Notes under the pieces: generated by a model
Told to the model about the DNA's origin: nothing
Database searches by the model: none
What the model saw: the letters and a program-made list of their open reading frames with translations, nothing else
Shown: one piece after another, positions 1-9,143 of the stretch
Layout of the letters: each line of letters starts with the position of its first letter
How positions within the stretch are numbered: the first letter of the stretch is position 1
Made by a program: the position numbers and the translations under genes
Assembly (NCBI RefSeq): GCF_003441615.1
Contig: NZ_CP031842.1
Span: forward strand, 3,194,301-3,258,300
Source of the DNA: Dechloromonas sp. HYN0024
GTDB taxonomy: Bacteria > Pseudomonadota > Gammaproteobacteria > Burkholderiales > Rhodocyclaceae
Reading direction: 5' to 3'
DNA: 64,000 bases

Positions 1-1
1 G

Positions 2-721
2 ACGCCGGCCCAGGTTAGCCCGGCTGAACCCGTCGCCAAAACTGAAAGCAAGGAATCGCCACCAGCCACCAGCGGCAATCTCCTTGACCAGCTACGCCAG
101 CAAGCCGAGCAGCGACAGCGCGAAATCCACAGCGCGATGGCTGAACATAGTTCGATCAACGATGCCATCGACCAGTCGCTGAAACGGATTTTTTTCTACC
201 TGCATGAGCTGATCCAGCAACTGAACATCATCAAGCCGGAAGTGCCACGCGAATACACCTTGCTCGAACAGCTTCAACTCAATCAGCTGAGCTGGCTGGA
301 GGGCTTCGCTGACTACCGGACCCAATCGCAGAGCGCCGGTGCTCTGGTCGAGTTGGTAACCTTCACTTACCGCCTGAACGCCGACAGTATTCTGCGCGTC
401 GAGCGTGACGGCCCTTCCGTCGAGCGTTTCCGATGCATGCTGTTCGACTTCGGCCTGCCGTTCTCCTGCAAGGAATTCAAGAACCAGCGCAATTATGTGG
501 AAAGGGCCGAATTCGAGATTCGCAGCGAAGTCAGTGTCAGTGCTCGCTGGCGTGCCGATTTCTCGCAGGGCCTCATCGTCCTCGAAACCCGCAATCTGGA
601 GCGCCTGGGCAGCGGCCTCTACAACATCCGTCCACAACTCGTGGACAAGACACTCCTTGAAGAATTCGGCCGCCTCGTCCTCGGTCAGCCCAACCGTTTT
701 CGCGATCTGGCGAAACGATAG
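2..721 (+). CDS. Uncharacterised protein, 3' part only
   Basis: The reading frame is open from the left edge, so the gene starts before the window; 239 residues are visible. The first 35 or so visible residues are rich in Pro, Ala, Thr, Glu and Gln, like a linker. A Gln/Arg-rich probably helical stretch follows, and then a compact domain that runs to the stop. I see no signal peptide, membrane segment or catalytic motif in this part and do not recognise the family. The stop lies 3 nt from the end of the convergent methyltransferase gene. That the frame is genuine is supported by length and by codon use like its neighbours; the function is unknown. Confidence 0.7.
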   Translation, partial: TPAQVSPAEPVAKTESKESPPATSGNLLDQLRQQAEQRQREIHSAMAEHSSINDAIDQSLKRIFFYLHELIQQLNIIKPEVPREYTLLEQLQLNQLSWLEGFADYRTQSQSAGALVELVTFTYRLNADSILRVERDGPSVERFRCMLFDFGLPFSCKEFKNQRNYVERAEFEIRSEVSVSARWRADFSQGLIVLETRNLERLGSGLYNIRPQLVDKTLLEEFGRLVLGQPNRFRDLAKR

Positions 722-724
722 AAA

Positions 725-1885
725 TTACAGGCGGTGGCCCTGGTCCCCCGTGAGGAAGCCAATCAGGGGCTGGTCGATGCCACGACCCATGGCGATCACC
801 TTGAATAACTCACCCATTTCGTGCGGCATCAGCAACTTGCCGACGGCACCTGCGGCCCGGAGGTAGTCGGGGGTCGCCTGGGGAATCGCCGCCAGGCTAT
901 CGAGAATCCCGCAGTTGAGGAGAAATTGACCCTGGCTCGCGTAACCGAGTAAGTCCAGCCCGGTCGCGTGGGCAGCAGCGATCACCGAGGTGAAATCAAC
1001 ATGCACCGTGACATCCTGCAAGCCGGGCAAATAGAAGGGGTCGGGATGGGCATGGTGACGGTAGTGACACATCAGGGTGCCCCGGCCGCGCTGCTGGTGA
1101 TAGAACTCGCGACGGGGGAAGCCATAGTCGATCAGCAACAAGGCGCCCTTGACCAGACGATGTCCCCATTCCGCGGCCCAGGACCGGACTGCCATACTGA
1201 TTTCACTCTCGAAACCGGGCGGCAGGCTGCATTGGGAGCCGATTTCCTCGGCCGCTGCAAGCAGGGCGCCGCTGGCCGGGCGCTCATTCCACGCGAAACC
1301 GCCAGCCTCGTCCACGGTGACACCTCGCTCAAAGATCCCACCCTCCCGCCAGGCAACGACATGGGCGGGCAAGGCATCGAGCAATTCATTGGCGACGACC
1401 ACCCCGGAAAACTCTTCCGGCAGGTGATCCAGCCATTCCACCCGAGCCAACAGGTGCGGCACGGCGGCGGCGATGGTTTCCTGCTGGCGCTGCCTTAGAT
1501 CGGCCGATAGATCGAGAATGTAATAGCGCTCCGGCAAGGCCTGGGCCTTTTCCAGAGCCAACAGCAGATCGGCTGCCAGACGTCCGGAGCCGGCACCTAC
1601 TTCAAGGATCACCGGTCGCGATGCGGACATGATCTGGGCGATCTGGCGAGCCAGCGCCATGCCGAACAATCCGGTCATTTCAGGCGCCGTGATGAAGTCA
1701 CCCGCCGCCCCGAACTTACGCGCTCCGGCAGTGTAATAACCCAGACCCGGCGCATAGAGCACCTGTTCCATGAATCGCGCAAAGGATAGCCAGCCCCCGG
1801 CCGCAGAAATTTCGTCGACAAGTGCAGCGTGCAGGCATTGACTGTGCGCCAGCGCTTCAGGTGCGGGAATCGGAAGGTTATTCAT
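725..1885 (-). CDS. Class I SAM-dependent methyltransferase, MidA/NDUFAF7 family
   Basis: 386 residues. The family (COG1565) includes the mitochondrial complex I assembly protein NDUFAF7, a protein-arginine methyltransferase; the bacterial substrate is not settled. The fold's SAM-binding loop EVGAGSG lies at residues 95-101, preceded by the family-typical GDFITAPE at 62-69. Length is usual for the family. I chose the ATG at 1885; a TTG at 1906 is in frame, but the TTGACA there looks more like a -35 element and no Shine-Dalgarno precedes it. The gene is divergent from the FIST gene and convergent with the gene at the left edge. Confidence 0.85.
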   Translation of the reverse strand: MNNLPIPAPEALAHSQCLHAALVDEISAAGGWLSFARFMEQVLYAPGLGYYTAGARKFGAAGDFITAPEMTGLFGMALARQIAQIMSASRPVILEVGAGSGRLAADLLLALEKAQALPERYYILDLSADLRQRQQETIAAAVPHLLARVEWLDHLPEEFSGVVVANELLDALPAHVVAWREGGIFERGVTVDEAGGFAWNERPASGALLAAAEEIGSQCSLPPGFESEISMAVRSWAAEWGHRLVKGALLLIDYGFPRREFYHQQRGRGTLMCHYRHHAHPDPFYLPGLQDVTVHVDFTSVIAAAHATGLDLLGYASQGQFLLNCGILDSLAAIPQATPDYLRAAGAVGKLLMPHEMGELFKVIAMGRGIDQPLIGFLTGDQGHRL

Positions 1886-1980
1886 TTCAAGTGCAAAAAC
1901 TGTCAATTTTAAGGTTAAAGCGATAAATTACTGGCTGCCTGTGCTATTTTTGAACTCTGCATCGACGAAGGAGACACCCC

Positions 1981-3123
1981 TTGTACGTCAAACAACTAGT
2001 CAATCGCAAGCCGGCCGATCTCGATACTACGCTGGCCACCCTGCAAAATAGCACGGCAGACCTCCTGCTGGTTTTTGGTGACATCGCCCATTTCACTGCC
2101 CCGGGGTTTCACGCATCCTTGCGCCAGGCCTTTCCGGATGCCTTGTTGCTCGGCTGTACCAGTGCGGGCGAAATCACGGCAAACGGCGTCGATGACGGAA
2201 CCTGCACGGTCACTGCCATCAAGTTCGACCAGACCCGCCTGAAGCAGGCGAGCACCCGTCTGGCCAGCATGGACGAATCGTTTGCTGCTGGCGAACGGCT
2301 GGGGAAACAGCTAGCCGCCGACCCGCTCAAAGCCGTTCTCGTCTTCGGCCCCGGCGTACAGATCAATGGCAGTGCGCTGGTCAATGGCATTAGCAGCGTC
2401 ATTGGCGACAACATACCCATTACCGGCGGACTGGCCGGTGATGGTGGCGCCTTCAAGGAAACCTTCACCATCGGCCCGGATGGCGTCGCCAGCGACCAGA
2501 TCATCGCCGTTGGACTGAGTGGCGAGGGACTCTGCTTCAGCCACGGCTCGTTTGGCGGCTGGGAGCCTTTCGGCCCAGCCCGCAAGGTGACCCGCAGCGA
2601 GGGCAATATCCTGTACGAACTGGATGGCGAACCGGCCCTCGAAATATACCGCCGCTATCTCGGCGAACACGCCAAGGGCCTGCCGGCATCGGGCCTGCTT
2701 TTCCCGTTCGCCATGCTCGGCGAAGATCACACGGCGATCGGTCTGATCCGTACCATTCTCGGTATTGATGAAGCGAGCGGCAGCCTTATTCTGGCCGGCG
2801 AAATCAATCCTGACGGCTATCTGCGTCTGATGCATGCCAGTACCGACAAACTGGTGGACGGTGCTGAGACCGCCGCCGAGGCAGCCGCCAACATGCCCCA
2901 AGGCGCCGGTCAGAGCCTTGGCATTCTGGTCAGTTGCGTTGGCCGGAAGCTGGTCATGGGAGACCGTGTTGACGAGGAAGTGGAAGCGGTCGCCGACGTT
3001 TTTGGTAACGCCTCCGTACTTTCCGGTTTCTACTCCTACGGCGAGATCAGTCCTTTTGCGGCCGGTTCATCGTGCAAACTGCACAATCAGACAATGACCA
3101 TCACCTTCCTGAGCGAAACCTGA
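1981..3123 (+). CDS. FIST domain sensory protein
   Basis: 380 residues with FIST_N (about 25-215) followed by FIST_C (about 220-360). FIST domains are predicted sensory input modules for small ligands such as amino acids and commonly occur beside chemotaxis and two-component proteins. There is no membrane segment, so the protein is probably cytoplasmic. The start is TTG, supported by AAGGAG at 1968-1973, 7 nt upstream; no nearby ATG fits. An extended -10-like TGC-TATTTT near 1945 could be its promoter. The hybrid histidine kinase begins 10 nt downstream, so the two are almost certainly co-transcribed and the FIST protein may modulate the kinase. Confidence 0.88.
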   Translation: MYVKQLVNRKPADLDTTLATLQNSTADLLLVFGDIAHFTAPGFHASLRQAFPDALLLGCTSAGEITANGVDDGTCTVTAIKFDQTRLKQASTRLASMDESFAAGERLGKQLAADPLKAVLVFGPGVQINGSALVNGISSVIGDNIPITGGLAGDGGAFKETFTIGPDGVASDQIIAVGLSGEGLCFSHGSFGGWEPFGPARKVTRSEGNILYELDGEPALEIYRRYLGEHAKGLPASGLLFPFAMLGEDHTAIGLIRTILGIDEASGSLILAGEINPDGYLRLMHASTDKLVDGAETAAEAAANMPQGAGQSLGILVSCVGRKLVMGDRVDEEVEAVADVFGNASVLSGFYSYGEISPFAAGSSCKLHNQTMTITFLSET

Positions 3124-3133
3124 CCACAAGCTC

Positions 3134-5890
3134 ATGCAGAAAGCGCTTCTCCGCCAACTCAAGCGTAGCCTCGGCGTCGGTAGCGACGCCGAGCTGAGCG
3201 CACTGCTGGACTCCATGCAGGCAGCAGCAGAGACGGCAGAACCGGCCTTGCGCACTGCCTTGCAGGGCTTCAGTGATTTTCTCGGACGGGTGGACAGCAG
3301 TTACGAGCAATACGAGCGTGATCTCGATCTGCGTACCCGAAGCCTGGACCTGTCTTCATCAGAGTTGTCCGAGAGCAACGAAAAGCTGCGACTGTCACTG
3401 GCCGGGCGGGAAAACGTGCTGCGCTCGCTGCGTAATACCGTCCGCCATCTGTTACCGGGCAGCGAACAGGGCGATCAGGCGGAGGCCTTTGCTGATGAGG
3501 ACATCGCCGAGCTCTCCAAACGCATCGCCACAATGGTGGCGGAAAGTGAGCATGGCCGACGCGAACTGGCGACACAGAAATTTGCCCTGGATCAGCATGC
3601 AATCGTCAGCATCACCGATACCTCCGGGAATATCCTGTATGCCAACGACCGTTTTTGCGAGATCAGCGGCTATGCGCGCGAAGAACTGATCGGCCATAAC
3701 CACCGTATCGTCAATTCCGGCATACACCCACCCGAAATGTTCCGGGATATGTGGCAAACCATCTCCCTCGGCCATGTCTGGCGGGGTGAAGTGTGCAACC
3801 GGGGGCGTAACGGAAACCTGTACTGGGTCAATGCCACCATCGTTCCCCTGCTCAATGCCGTCGGAGAACCCGAGCGACATATCGCCATCCGCACCGACAT
3901 CACCGACCGCAAGCGTATTGAAGCGCAACTATCCGATCAGCTGCACCTGGTCGAGGAATTGATCGAGGCCATTCCACTGCCGGTGTACCTGAAAGATGAG
4001 TGCGGGCGCTACCTGCGGATGAACCGGGCCTTCGAGCAATTCTTCCAGGTCAAACGCGAAACCTTCATCGGTTGTACATTGAATGACCTTTTGCCACCGG
4101 AAGACGCCCGCCTGCATACGGAAAAAGATGCCGAACTGTTTGCCAGCCAGGAGACTCAGTCCTACGAAGCCTCGGTGCATAGCCAGGATGGCGTAATCCA
4201 CGATACGGTCTATCGCAAGGCGGCGTTGACCCGCCGCGATGGCAGCGTTTCCGGTTTGCTCGGTGTCATTGTCGACATCACCGAGCGGAAACGGGTCGAA
4301 GCCGAGGTGTTGCGCGCCAAGGAAGCAGCAGAAGCTGCCAGCCGGGCGAAAAGCGACTTTCTCGCCAACATGAGCCACGAAATTCGCACCCCGATGAACG
4401 GGGTCATCGGGATGACCGATCTGGTGCTCGAAACGGCCTTGACCGCCGAACAACGCGAATACCTGAACATCGCCAAGTCGTCGGCCGAATCGCTGCTCAC
4501 CATCATCAACGACATTCTCGACTTTTCGAAGATTGAAGCGGGCAAACTGCTGGTCGAAGAAATTTCCTTCGATCTCCATCTTGTCCTGGCCGAACTTTTA
4601 AAGCCACTGGCGCTACGCGCCCACGACAAGGGTATCGAACTGATCAGCGAGATACTGCACGATGTTCCTCGGTACGTGCGGGGTGATCCCGGTCGCATCC
4701 GGCAGATCCTGGTCAATCTGGTTGGCAATGCCATCAAATTTACCAGTCACGGGGAAATCGCCCTGCAAACGGAGCTCGTACAACTGCAGGATGGTCACGC
4801 CGTAATCCACTTTGCCGTGCGCGACACCGGCATTGGCATCGCGACTGACAAGCAGGACCAGATTTTTGATGCCTTCTCCCAGGAAGACACGTCCACGACG
4901 CGCAAATATGGCGGCACCGGGCTCGGCCTGTCCATCTGCCGCCGCCTTGTTGAACTGATGGGTGGCCGCATGTGGCTGCACAGCAAGGCGGGCGAGGGCA
5001 GCACCTTCCACTTCTCGCTGCAACTTAAGCTATCAGCCCAAACAACACCCATTGTCGGTAGCCAGGTCGAATTGACCGGTCGCCGCATTCTGGTGGTCGA
5101 CGACAACGCAACCAACCGACGCATTCTGTGCAGCATGTTGAGCCTGCTCAAGGCCATTCCCCGGGACGCCGATTCCGCACAGGCAGCCCTGGCTGTGATG
5201 CAAGAAGATCAGGCCGACTTCGACTGCATTCTCCTTGATGCACAAATGCCCGAGATGGACGGCTATGAACTGGCCCGCCGCCTGCACGAAGACCACAAAA
5301 ATCTGCCGCCCATGTTGATGCTTTCATCCGGTGCCGTACGGGGTGATGCGCAGCGCTGCCAGGAAGCGGGAATTGCCGGATTTTTTGCCAAGCCAATTTC
5401 GTTGGACGAGTTGCATGCGGCGCTCGGGCGTTTGTTCGGCCCCGCACCAGCCCCCATCACTCAGGCTGAAAAACCCCTGCTGACGCGACATTCGCTACGT
5501 GAAGGCAACCGCAAACTCAATGTTCTTCTGGTCGAAGATCACCCGACCAATCAAAAACTGGCCCTCGGTCTGCTTGGAAAATGGGGGCATGAAGCAATGC
5601 TGGCGAATAACGGACAGGAAGCCATCGACATCCTGTCCACGCGTTCTTTCGACGTCATCCTGATGGATATGCAAATGCCGGTCATGGGCGGAATCGAAGC
5701 AACACGACAAATTCGCAGCCGTGAGGCGGCAGAAAATCTGCCGCGCACGCCAATTATTGCGATGACTGCGGCCGCCATGCAGGATGACCGCGATGCCTGC
5801 TTCGCAGCCGGGATGGACGACTATCTGGCTAAGCCGATCCGGGTCAAGGAACTGCAGGAAAAGCTGTTCGCTATTGCAGGAAGCCTCTGA
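3134..5890 (+). CDS. Hybrid sensor histidine kinase, PAS-PAS-HisKA-HATPase-REC-REC
   Basis: 918 residues, soluble. An N-terminal coiled-coil-like region (about 1-150) is followed by a PAS domain (about 155-260), a second PAS (about 275-390), a HisKA domain with phospho-acceptor His415 in SHEIRTP, and an HATPase domain with GTGLGLSI. Two receiver domains follow, with predicted phospho-acceptors Asp702 (LLDAQMP) and Asp845 (LMDMQMP). No Hpt domain is present, so phosphotransfer to a separate protein is likely. No output regulator lies next to it. The gene sits in a two-gene unit with the FIST gene, which suggests cytoplasmic ligand sensing by FIST plus PAS input. The output pathway is not visible here. 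Confidence 0.92.
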   Translation: MQKALLRQLKRSLGVGSDAELSALLDSMQAAAETAEPALRTALQGFSDFLGRVDSSYEQYERDLDLRTRSLDLSSSELSESNEKLRLSLAGRENVLRSLRNTVRHLLPGSEQGDQAEAFADEDIAELSKRIATMVAESEHGRRELATQKFALDQHAIVSITDTSGNILYANDRFCEISGYAREELIGHNHRIVNSGIHPPEMFRDMWQTISLGHVWRGEVCNRGRNGNLYWVNATIVPLLNAVGEPERHIAIRTDITDRKRIEAQLSDQLHLVEELIEAIPLPVYLKDECGRYLRMNRAFEQFFQVKRETFIGCTLNDLLPPEDARLHTEKDAELFASQETQSYEASVHSQDGVIHDTVYRKAALTRRDGSVSGLLGVIVDITERKRVEAEVLRAKEAAEAASRAKSDFLANMSHEIRTPMNGVIGMTDLVLETALTAEQREYLNIAKSSAESLLTIINDILDFSKIEAGKLLVEEISFDLHLVLAELLKPLALRAHDKGIELISEILHDVPRYVRGDPGRIRQILVNLVGNAIKFTSHGEIALQTELVQLQDGHAVIHFAVRDTGIGIATDKQDQIFDAFSQEDTSTTRKYGGTGLGLSICRRLVELMGGRMWLHSKAGEGSTFHFSLQLKLSAQTTPIVGSQVELTGRRILVVDDNATNRRILCSMLSLLKAIPRDADSAQAALAVMQEDQADFDCILLDAQMPEMDGYELARRLHEDHKNLPPMLMLSSGAVRGDAQRCQEAGIAGFFAKPISLDELHAALGRLFGPAPAPITQAEKPLLTRHSLREGNRKLNVLLVEDHPTNQKLALGLLGKWGHEAMLANNGQEAIDILSTRSFDVILMDMQMPVMGGIEATRQIRSREAAENLPRTPIIAMTAAAMQDDRDACFAAGMDDYLAKPIRVKELQEKLFAIAGSL

Positions 5891-6004
5891 TTCAACGCCG
5901 ATTTTTATCGTCCCGATCGTGACACAAGGTAAACTGCTGCCTTTTCCCGGTTGGTCGTGGCAAGAATGCTGCGCAGCCCGTACTTCGCCCCAATTTTCTG
6001 CCCC

Positions 6005-6868
6005 ATGACCCAATCGAACAACCTGCAAAAGCTGCGCAAATATCTGGAAGGCCGTACCGGCAAAGCGATCATTGACTACAACATGATCGAAGATGGCGAT
6101 ACCGTGCTCGTCTGCGTTTCTGGAGGCAAGGATTCCTACACCCTGCTTGCCATGCTGATGGCCCTGCAGCAACGTGCGCCGATCAAATTCCGCCTGATCG
6201 CCATGAATCTCGACCAGAAACAGCCTGGCTTCCCGGCAGACATCCTGCCCGGTTATTTTGAGTCGATCGGCGTCGATTACCGCATCGTTGAAGCCGACAC
6301 CTATTCGGTGGTCAAGGAAAAGATCCCGGAAGGCAAGACTACCTGTTCACTTTGTTCCCGACTCCGCCGCGGCATCATCTATCGGACGGCAAAGGAACTC
6401 GGCGCCAACAAGATCGCCCTCGGCCATCACCGGGATGACATGGTCCATACGCTTTTTCTCAACCTGCTATTCGGTGGCAAGGTCAAGGCCATGCCGCCCA
6501 AGCTGGTCACCGACGACAAGGCGCACGTGGTGATCCGGCCACTTGCCTACTGTGCCGAATCGGACATCGCCAAGTTTGCTCGCGGCATGGAGTTCCCGAT
6601 CATCCCGTGTAATCTTTGCGGCTCGCAGGACAATCTGCAACGGCAGAAAATCCGCGAAATGATGCAGGATTGGGACAAGCGCTTCCCGGGCCGCACCGAA
6701 TCCGTTTTTACCGCGATGCAGAATGTCGTACCCTCTCACCTGGCTGATCGTGACTTGTTCGATTTTCGCAACCTGACCCTGGACACACCGGTCGACGAGG
6801 GTGACATTGCCTTCGATGCACCTGAGTTGCCGATCAGTGGAACCATCCAGATAAGCCTTTCGTCTTAA
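6005..6868 (+). CDS. ttcA: tRNA 2-thiocytidine(32) synthetase TtcA
   Basis: 287 residues. TtcA thiolates C32 of certain tRNAs, using ATP and a [4Fe-4S] cluster. The PP-loop SGGKDS is at residues 39-44 and the two CxxC pairs are Cys114/Cys117 (CSLC) and Cys202/Cys205 (CNLC), exactly the family arrangement. An in-frame TTG at 5951 would add 18 residues that do not resemble the family, so I use the ATG at 6005; no strong Shine-Dalgarno is visible for either. The 114 nt gap after the kinase suggests a separate transcription unit. Confidence 0.95.
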   Translation: MTQSNNLQKLRKYLEGRTGKAIIDYNMIEDGDTVLVCVSGGKDSYTLLAMLMALQQRAPIKFRLIAMNLDQKQPGFPADILPGYFESIGVDYRIVEADTYSVVKEKIPEGKTTCSLCSRLRRGIIYRTAKELGANKIALGHHRDDMVHTLFLNLLFGGKVKAMPPKLVTDDKAHVVIRPLAYCAESDIAKFARGMEFPIIPCNLCGSQDNLQRQKIREMMQDWDKRFPGRTESVFTAMQNVVPSHLADRDLFDFRNLTLDTPVDEGDIAFDAPELPISGTIQISLSS

Positions 6869-6890
6869 TGCTTTAGCACCACGTTCAACA

Positions 6891-6896
6891 TATAAT
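6891..6896 (+). promoter_or_regulatory. Candidate -10 element of the cyclase-FHA gene
   Basis: A perfect TATAAT lies 34 nt before the ATG at 6931, in the 62 nt gap after ttcA. No convincing -35 hexamer is at 16-18 nt upstream, so this is a partial promoter call. Confidence 0.4.
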
Positions 6897-6930
6897 TCGT
6901 GGTCATTCAATTTTGGATTCTCGGTAGCCA

Positions 6931-7836
6931 ATGAACGCCGTGCAACGCAAACTAATCGTCATGTTCGCCGATGTATCGGGCAGTACGGCACTGTTCGAAC
7001 GTCTTGGAGACAAAGAGGCCATGCATGCGGTTGAGCGTTGCCTCAAGCGCATGAAGCGCTCGATCGACGGCTACAAAGGAAAGACCATCGAGGTCGTTGG
7101 CGACGAGTTGCTGGCCACCTTCCAGACTGCCGAAGATGCCTGCCAGGCGGCAATCGACATGCAGGAGCGGATTGCCGACCTGCCACCGGTTTCTGGCCTG
7201 AAACTGACCATACGAATCGGTTTGCACTTTGGCGAAGTTGCCGACGAAGGCAAGAAACTGACCGGTTCTGCCATCGCCACGACTGCCCGCATCACCGGCA
7301 TTGCCAAACGCGAACAGATTGTGTGCAGTTCGGCGCTGGTCGAGCAGTTGTCCGAACCCAGTTACATTGCCCCCGATCCCGCCCCCGAACTGGGTACCGT
7401 GCCCGAAAGTGGCCAGGTACTGTCCCTGTTCAAGATCAACTGGCCGACCTATCAGGGGGTCACCGCCAGTTCCGTCCATTCGATCTTCGGTGCCGGCAAC
7501 GTCGCGCAGGCGGTGGGCCGCCTCTGCATCCGCCATCGTGGCAAGGCCTATCTGGTCGATGACAAGACGCCGGTACTGACCATTGGCCGTGATCTTGGCT
7601 GCAAACTTGTCATTGATGACCGCAAAGCGTCACGCCAACACGCACGCCTCGAGCGCCGCGACGATGGCTGCTATCTTGTCGATACCAGCACCAACGGCTG
7701 CTTCGTCACCTTAGCCGGTCGCCAGGAAGTGATGGTTCATCGCCATGAAATCAATCTCGAAAGTCATGGTCAGATCAGTTTCGGCAATTCGGCCAGCGAG
7801 GGCCAGTCCGAAATCGCCGAATTCGAGTACCTCTAA
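6931..7836 (+). CDS. Class III adenylate/guanylate cyclase-like domain fused to FHA domain
   Basis: 301 residues. The cyclase homology domain covers about 1-175: metal-ligand Asp residues are present in FADVSGST and VVGDELL. The usual GDxVNxAAR segment reads GSAIATTAR, so the Asp and Asn normally used for base recognition and transition-state stabilisation are replaced while the Arg is kept. The FHA domain (about 205-290) has the expected GRD, SRxH and STNG phosphothreonine-binding positions. Cytoplasmic. It may make cyclic nucleotide weakly, or act as a regulatory pseudocyclase reading a phosphorylated partner; the sequence cannot decide. Confidence 0.85.
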   Translation: MNAVQRKLIVMFADVSGSTALFERLGDKEAMHAVERCLKRMKRSIDGYKGKTIEVVGDELLATFQTAEDACQAAIDMQERIADLPPVSGLKLTIRIGLHFGEVADEGKKLTGSAIATTARITGIAKREQIVCSSALVEQLSEPSYIAPDPAPELGTVPESGQVLSLFKINWPTYQGVTASSVHSIFGAGNVAQAVGRLCIRHRGKAYLVDDKTPVLTIGRDLGCKLVIDDRKASRQHARLERRDDGCYLVDTSTNGCFVTLAGRQEVMVHRHEINLESHGQISFGNSASEGQSEIAEFEYL

Positions 7837-7856
7837 CGAAACATCGGGCTGAAAGG

Positions 7857-7882
7857 AAAATCGGCCATCCGCAGATGGCCGA
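7857..7882 (-). terminator. Intrinsic terminator of psiF
   Basis: A 9-bp perfect inverted repeat (TCGGCCATC / GATGGCCGA) with a 4-nt loop is followed on the minus strand by TTTT. It lies 18 nt beyond the psiF stop, between convergent genes. The short T-run makes it a moderate candidate. Confidence 0.6.
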
Positions 7883-7900
7883 TCTCTCCCTCGCGGGTAC

Positions 7901-8158
7901 TTACTTGGCTGCAGCGTCAGCCGAACACTTCTTCATGAAACTGTTCTTGGCGGCACCAGCCAGTTTCTTTTCCTTGGCGGTAGCGGCACAAGCGGCATTT
8001 TCGGTGGCAGCACCGGCATCCTTCGTGCACTTCTTGATGAAACTGTTCTTGGCGGCACCAGCCAGTTTCTTCTCGGCAGCCTTGGCGGCACAGTCATCAG
8101 CAGCGTAGGCAGTCGTAGCAGCGAATGCAACAATCAACAGCGCGATCAGTTTCTTCAT
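7901..8158 (-). CDS. psiF: PsiF-repeat periplasmic protein
   Basis: 85 residues. A signal peptide (basic MKK, hydrophobic core, AYA cleavage site near residue 19) precedes two PsiF repeats, each with a Cys pair and the core KKLAGAAKNSF. PsiF is named for phosphate-starvation induction in E. coli; the molecular role is unknown. I use the ATG at 8158 because the longer in-frame ORF would run upstream through the end of hprK on the same strand without any recognisable sequence. The predicted product is small, Ala/Lys-rich and exported. Confidence 0.85.
   Translation of the reverse strand: MKKLIALLIVAFAATTAYAADDCAAKAAEKKLAGAAKNSFIKKCTKDAGAATENAACAATAKEKKLAGAAKNSFMKKCSADAAAK
7935..8071. repeat. 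Pair of identical 35-bp direct repeats inside psiF
   Basis: Positions 7935-7969 and 8037-8071 are identical over 35 bp, 102 bp apart, and encode the two PsiF repeat cores. Identity at the DNA level suggests recent duplication or gene conversion. Confidence 0.85.
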
Positions 8159-8204
8159 CTGGAATCCTCGGTTATGGTTGAGAAACGGGCCTACTATCAG
8201 CCAT

Positions 8205-9140
8205 TCATGCGTCATCGTCAAGCATCGTACGCTGCTGGCGATCCATGAAATCCTGCATGCTGTCGATGCCGCGCAACTGAAGAATCGTGTTGCGAACCGC
8301 CGCTTCGAGCAAGACCGCGAGGTTACGTCCGGCCGCCACGGGAATGACCACTTTGCGGATCGGTACGCCAAGGACCTCGTGGGTCTGGGCATCAAGCGGC
8401 AGACGGGGAGCATCGACGGCCGTGGACGTTTTTTGCAGATGAACAATCAGCTTCAGTTTCATCTTGCGGCGCGATGCCGTTTCACCAAAAATCGTCCGGA
8501 TATTGAGCAGGCCGAGTCCGCGCACCTCCAGAAAGTCGCGCAGCATGCCGGGACAACGCCCTTCGATGGTGGTCGGGGCGATTCTCGCCATTTCGACCAC
8601 ATCGTCAGCAACCAAGCCATGCCCCCGGGAAATCAGCTCAAGGGCCAGTTCAGACTTGCCGACCCCGGAGTCGCCCGTAATCAGCACGCCCATCCCCAGG
8701 ACATCCATGAACACACCATGGAGATTCACCGTATCGGCCAGGCGGGCAGACAGGTAGATGCGCAGCAGATCGATAATCGCCGAACAGGGCTTGGGTGAAA
8801 AAATCAGCGGGGTAGTAAATTCGGTACAGGTTTCAACCACCAGCGGTGGCGGTGCCAGGCCATCAGCCACGATCACGGCTGGCGGCTGGGCCCCCAGCAG
8901 ATCGCCAAGCATCTGAGCGAAGCGGCGTTCGCCGATCCGCATGGCCCATTCATATTCAGCCAGGCCAAGGACCTGCAGACGTTCCGGGTGAATGATATTG
9001 ATATGCCCGACCAGATCGGCGCCATAGTTGTTGGAGCCTTTGATCTCGATACGTCGATCGGCATCGGGTACAACATTCCAGTTCAACAACAGCTTTTCGC
9101 GATTGTCTTCGTAAAGCTGAACCAGGCTGACGTGGCGCAC
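8205..9140 (-). CDS. hprK: HPr kinase/phosphorylase
   Basis: 311 residues with a GTG start. HprK phosphorylates and dephosphorylates HPr on Ser46, controlling PTS signalling. The Walker A loop GDSGVGKS is at 156-163, with the preceding catalytic-region His141 (LHGVFMDVLG) and the family signature around RCPGMLRDFLEVRGLG near 215-230. Length matches the family. It follows ptsN with a 3-nt gap, as in the usual betaproteobacterial rpoN-hpf-ptsN-hprK block. The rapZ gene that often follows hprK is absent here; psiF is next. Confidence 0.95.
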   Translation of the reverse strand: MRHVSLVQLYEDNREKLLLNWNVVPDADRRIEIKGSNNYGADLVGHINIIHPERLQVLGLAEYEWAMRIGERRFAQMLGDLLGAQPPAVIVADGLAPPPLVVETCTEFTTPLIFSPKPCSAIIDLLRIYLSARLADTVNLHGVFMDVLGMGVLITGDSGVGKSELALELISRGHGLVADDVVEMARIAPTTIEGRCPGMLRDFLEVRGLGLLNIRTIFGETASRRKMKLKLIVHLQKTSTAVDAPRLPLDAQTHEVLGVPIRKVVIPVAAGRNLAVLLEAAVRNTILQLRGIDSMQDFMDRQQRTMLDDDA

Positions 9141-9143
9141 GAC

